Below are positions 41,137 through 43,532 of a DNA stretch of 43,532 bases, piece after piece. The notes under the pieces are model-generated. The model saw nothing but the letters and a program-made list of their open reading frames with translations, was not told where the DNA came from and searched no databases. Both the position numbers and the translations under genes were made by a program. Within the stretch, counting starts at the first letter, position 1, and each line of letters begins with the position of its first letter. This DNA is from an uncultured Lachnospiraceae bacterium (GTDB taxonomy: Bacteria > Bacillota > Clostridia > Lachnospirales > Lachnospiraceae), in contig CANQVT010000022.1 of assembly GCA_947627365.1 (NCBI GenBank), positions 1 to 43,532 of the forward strand, given 5' to 3'.

Positions 41137-41790
41137 TCATATGCGAAAATACTTTTGTACCTCCTGCCGGTTCCCGAGGATCAGAGCCGTCATCCCGTCT
41201 TCGAAGCAAAGCTGCGGCGTGATGTTCAGATCCAGCTTGCCGCCTCTCTCCCTGCGAACTCCCATGACGTTCATGCCATATTTTTTTCGGATGTCAAGCT
41301 CTCCAATCGTCCTGCCGAACCAGGGTTTCGGCACCTCGACCTCATACACCGCGTACTCCTGGCTCAGCTCGATATAGTCCAGAAGATGATCCGAGCTGTA
41401 GCGGATCGCCGTCCAGGACGCGAGCTGTTTCTCTGGATAGACAACCTCGTCCGCCCCGTTGCGCAGGAGGAATTTCTCGTGAACGTCGCGCGCCGCCCTG
41501 GAGACCACAAGCTTCGCGCCGAGCTCCTTGACGAGGGATGTCGTCTCCAGCGAGCTCTGGAAATCGTCCCCGATCGCCACGATACAGACGTCGAAATCCC
41601 GCACCCCAAGCGTCTCCAGGAACGTCCGGTCCGTGCTGTCCCCGATCTGCGCATTTGTCACATATGGAAGCACCTGATTGACACGCTCCTCCGACTTATC
41701 CACCGCCATCACCTGATGGCGCAGCTCCGAAAGCTTCCTCGCGATATGTCTTCCGAATCTTCCGAGTCCGATCAATAATACGGTTTTCAT
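41137..41790 (-). CDS. trkA: TrkA/KtrA-type potassium channel regulator
   Basis: 217 residues from the ATG at 41790, seven bases after AAGGAG. A single RCK unit: N-terminal Rossmann domain with LIGLGRFGRHIARKL (nucleotide-binding glycines), conserved acidic VDKSEERV and GDSTD, and C-terminal TrkA_C domain (about 135-217: PWFGRTIGELDIRKKYG). KtrA-type subunits form an octameric ring that gates the membrane subunit by ATP/ADP or c-di-AMP. Length fits KtrA (one RCK) rather than enterobacterial TrkA (two). The membrane subunit gene ends 64 bp upstream on the same strand. Confidence 0.93.
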   Translation of the reverse strand: MKTVLLIGLGRFGRHIARKLSELRHQVMAVDKSEERVNQVLPYVTNAQIGDSTDRTFLETLGVRDFDVCIVAIGDDFQSSLETTSLVKELGAKLVVSRAARDVHEKFLLRNGADEVVYPEKQLASWTAIRYSSDHLLDYIELSQEYAVYEVEVPKPWFGRTIGELDIRKKYGMNVMGVRRERGGKLDLNITPQLCFEDGMTALILGNRQEVQKYFRI

Positions 41791-41854
41791 AATATTTCTC
41801 CTTTTCCCTGGTTCTGTTTCCGCCTGCTTACAGCAATCCCCAATCGTTCTGCTT

Positions 41855-43189
41855 CTAGCCGACCGTAATCTTTTCTTTCGGGAAATGCAATGCACCCTTC
41901 TGCGTCTCCGAGACCGCCGCAAAGATCAGCGTCAGGCCGCCGACCCGCCCGAAGAACATCAGCAGGATCAGGATCAGTCTCGACAGCGCGCACAGCTGTG
42001 TCGTGATGCCGAGCGTCAGGCCGACCGTCCCGATCGCCGACGCCGTCTCGAACAGCGTTGTCAGAAGCGGAAGCCGTTCTACATAGCTGATGACGGCCGC
42101 CCCGGAAAGGAACAGCGTCAGGTACATCAGCAGGATTGCCGCCGCGTTGCGAATGCTCTCCGTCGGGATTCTGCGCCCGAAGAAATGCGCCGACTCCTGC
42201 CGCTTGAACACCGCGATCGCCGTGGCCGCCAGCACGGCCGCGGTCGTCGTCTTCATGCCGCCGGCCGTCGAGCCTGGAGAGCCCCCGATCAGCATCAGCA
42301 GAACCATCAGAAGCTTTCCGGAATCGTGCATTCCAGCGAGATCCGCCGTGTTGAAACCAGCTGTCCTCGTCGTCACCGACTGAAAGAGAGACAGCCAGAT
42401 CCGATCCTTGAGCCCCTCCCCGCCATACTCGCAGAAGAAAAAGTAAACGGCCGGGAGCGCGATCAAAATCGCCGTCGTACACAGGATCACCTTGCTCTGC
42501 ATCCTGTATTTTCGAAAATGATATTTGTTCCTCCGAATGTCGTCCCATGTCAGGAAGCCGATACCGCCCACGACGATCAGCGCCATGATCGTGAAGTTCA
42601 CGATCGCGTTGCTGTGGTATGCGGTCAGCGAGGAGAACGGCTCCTTTGCCCCCATCAGGTCAAAGCCCGCATTGCAGAACGCGGAGACTGAATGGAACAG
42701 CGCGTACCAACATCCCCTGCCGATCCCAAATTCCTCTGCGTACACCGGGAGCAGCGCCAGAAATCCGACGCCCTCGATCACGGCGACCGCCCGCAGGATA
42801 AAGCCGGTCAATCGCACAATCCCGCCGACCTGCGGCGCGGAGATCGCCTCCTGCATCGTCTGCCGCTGCATCAGCCCGATCTTTCGTCCGGATGCAATCG
42901 AAAACAGCACCGCCACCGTGATCACGCCCATCCCGCCAATCTGGATCAATAACAGGATCACCGCCTGCCCGAAACCGGACCAGTAGGTCGCCGTATCCCG
43001 CACGACCAGCCCGGTCACACAGACCGAGGACGTCGCCGTAAAGAGCGCGTCCTGAAAAGAAGCCCCGCCGGCCTGTCTCGTGGAAACCGGAAGCATCAGA
43101 AGCAGGCTCCCGAGAAAAATGACCGCCAGAAATCCCAGAATGATGATCTGAAACGAAGAAAAGTGTCTGGTTTTTAATAATGTTTTCAT
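41855..43189 (-). CDS. trkH: TrkH/KtrB-type potassium uptake membrane subunit
   Basis: 444 residues from the ATG at 43189 (AGAGGTGA six bases upstream; a GTG two codons earlier overlaps the site). Four membrane-pore-membrane repeats with the filter strands seen as TSSVCVTGLV (first), SAFCNAGFDL (second), TTRTAGFNT (third) and ASAIGTVGLTLG (fourth), plus the PGSTAGGMKTTT gating loop. Carries K+ (KtrB also Na+) inward. First gene of the run trkH-trkA-KdpF-like-kdpD-kdpE, so its control by the Kdp-like pair is likely. Confidence 0.94.
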   Translation of the reverse strand: MKTLLKTRHFSSFQIIILGFLAVIFLGSLLLMLPVSTRQAGGASFQDALFTATSSVCVTGLVVRDTATYWSGFGQAVILLLIQIGGMGVITVAVLFSIASGRKIGLMQRQTMQEAISAPQVGGIVRLTGFILRAVAVIEGVGFLALLPVYAEEFGIGRGCWYALFHSVSAFCNAGFDLMGAKEPFSSLTAYHSNAIVNFTIMALIVVGGIGFLTWDDIRRNKYHFRKYRMQSKVILCTTAILIALPAVYFFFCEYGGEGLKDRIWLSLFQSVTTRTAGFNTADLAGMHDSGKLLMVLLMLIGGSPGSTAGGMKTTTAAVLAATAIAVFKRQESAHFFGRRIPTESIRNAAAILLMYLTLFLSGAAVISYVERLPLLTTLFETASAIGTVGLTLGITTQLCALSRLILILLMFFGRVGGLTLIFAAVSETQKGALHFPKEKITVG

Positions 43190-43276
43190 GTGCACTCACC
43201 TCTTTGGCTGCAGTCCGTTCCCAGGCAGCAGCCATCTTTTCTCTCTGAGGTCAGTATCGCACAAAATTTATAAAGT

Positions 43277-43318
43277 TGGTGTTAGGAAGCGCGCCGCCGC
43301 GTTAAGATGGCGTTAAGA
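43277..43318 (-). promoter_or_regulatory. Direct repeats upstream of trkH, probable response-regulator site
   Basis: On the minus strand TCTTAACGCCA (43318-43308), TCTTAACGCGG (43307-43297) and TCCTAACACCA (43287-43277) repeat; the first two are exactly 11 bases apart and the third lies 20 further. Direct repeats with an 11-base period are the standard site of OmpR/PhoB-type regulators such as KdpE. GATACT (43256-43251) could be the -10, with no good -35, as expected for an activated promoter. Confidence 0.5.
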
Positions 43319-43339
43319 ATTCGTGTTTAATTCACAAAA

Positions 43340-43532
43340 CCCGGACGCCCTGCACGGGCTTGCAATGTCAGGGCCGTGCGGAAGCGCCCCCTCACGTTCG
43401 TTCAGCGGCATATCGTCGGAAAGCATTTGAGAACGCTTCGCGTTGCTTTCCGACTCCCGCTCGCGCTTAATCGGGCACGCAGCGGTGCATAAGTTCGCTT
43501 GCGCTCACCAAGCACCGGCGGCCCTCAATGAT
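43340..43532. other. Gene-free, hairpin-rich right edge
   Basis: No gene is seen. GTCGGAAAGCA (43415-43425) and TGCTTTCCGAC (43444-43454) are a perfect 11-bp inverted repeat enclosing a smaller hairpin ACGCTTCGCGT (43433-43443). Further right TTCGCTTGCGCTCA and a GGTGC/GCACC pair continue the pattern up to the edge. It looks like part of another extragenic repeat element cut by the window end. Confidence 0.5.

Noticed and set aside
1-43532. rRNA, tRNA or transposase genes
   Set aside because: None of the usual conserved sequences was recognised in either strand; only the intron start and small repeats suggest mobility.

Overview
The window reads as chromosome of a fairly GC-rich member of the Lachnospiraceae (Clostridium cluster XIVa). 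This is inferred from protein style: an AmtB fused to a P-II domain, CarD, YARHG and Mbeg1-like (DUF2974) proteins, strong AGGAGG ribosome binding sites and Gram-positive promoters. No rRNA or tRNA is present, so the genus is not claimed. Almost every gene lies on the minus strand; only the vapBC toxin-antitoxin pair is clearly on the plus strand.

Layout, left to right. 1-75 is the 5' end of a group II intron (minus strand, running off the left edge), placed just behind the terminator of a GH31 alpha-glycosidase gene. Then come a Nudix hydrolase, vapBC and a DUF2974 lipase-like gene. 5.0-7.3 kb is visibly AT-richer and decayed: an intact restriction/methylase-like gene, the first ~65 codons of a GIY-YIG/helicase-type gene joined directly to the tail of an AlbA_2-type regulator, and an XRE repressor remnant. 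A histidine-phosphatase-like gene and an intact AlbA_2 regulator with tandem 12-bp repeats over its promoter follow. 9.5-15.7 kb is gltBD (ammonia assimilation).

15.8-23.6 kb holds a CPBP protease and a four-gene envelope operon: a transmembrane Ser/Thr kinase, a Ser-Glu-rich membrane protein with Ig-like modules, a YARHG protein and an NTF2-like lipid-side protein. Next are a cell-wall amidase, an HD hydrolase and the amtB-P-II fusion, whose long leader carries a terminator hairpin and a structured repeat. Beside it is a small orphan membrane protein whose promoter carries three LexA-type boxes, the most interesting candidate here: an undescribed SOS-induced membrane protein, possibly a division inhibitor. 

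28.5-38.2 kb carries a GH1 beta-glucosidase, a PAS-CPBP fusion, CarD, a small membrane protein, a heterodimeric ABC exporter and a hybrid histidine kinase. 38.3-43.2 kb is a potassium module: KdpE/KdpD-like regulators, a KdpF-like peptide, TrkA/KtrA and TrkH/KtrB, with direct repeats ahead of trkH that look like a response-regulator operator. A repeat family with TGAGCCGTGCC ends occurs in front of amtB and twice between the Kdp-like kinase and trkA.

How genes work together: AmtB-P-II brings in and senses ammonium for GltBD; the Kdp-like pair probably regulates the Trk system; the kinase operon probably senses and remodels the envelope. Coordinates are read from the sequence by eye; family calls rest on recognised motifs, not on database searches.
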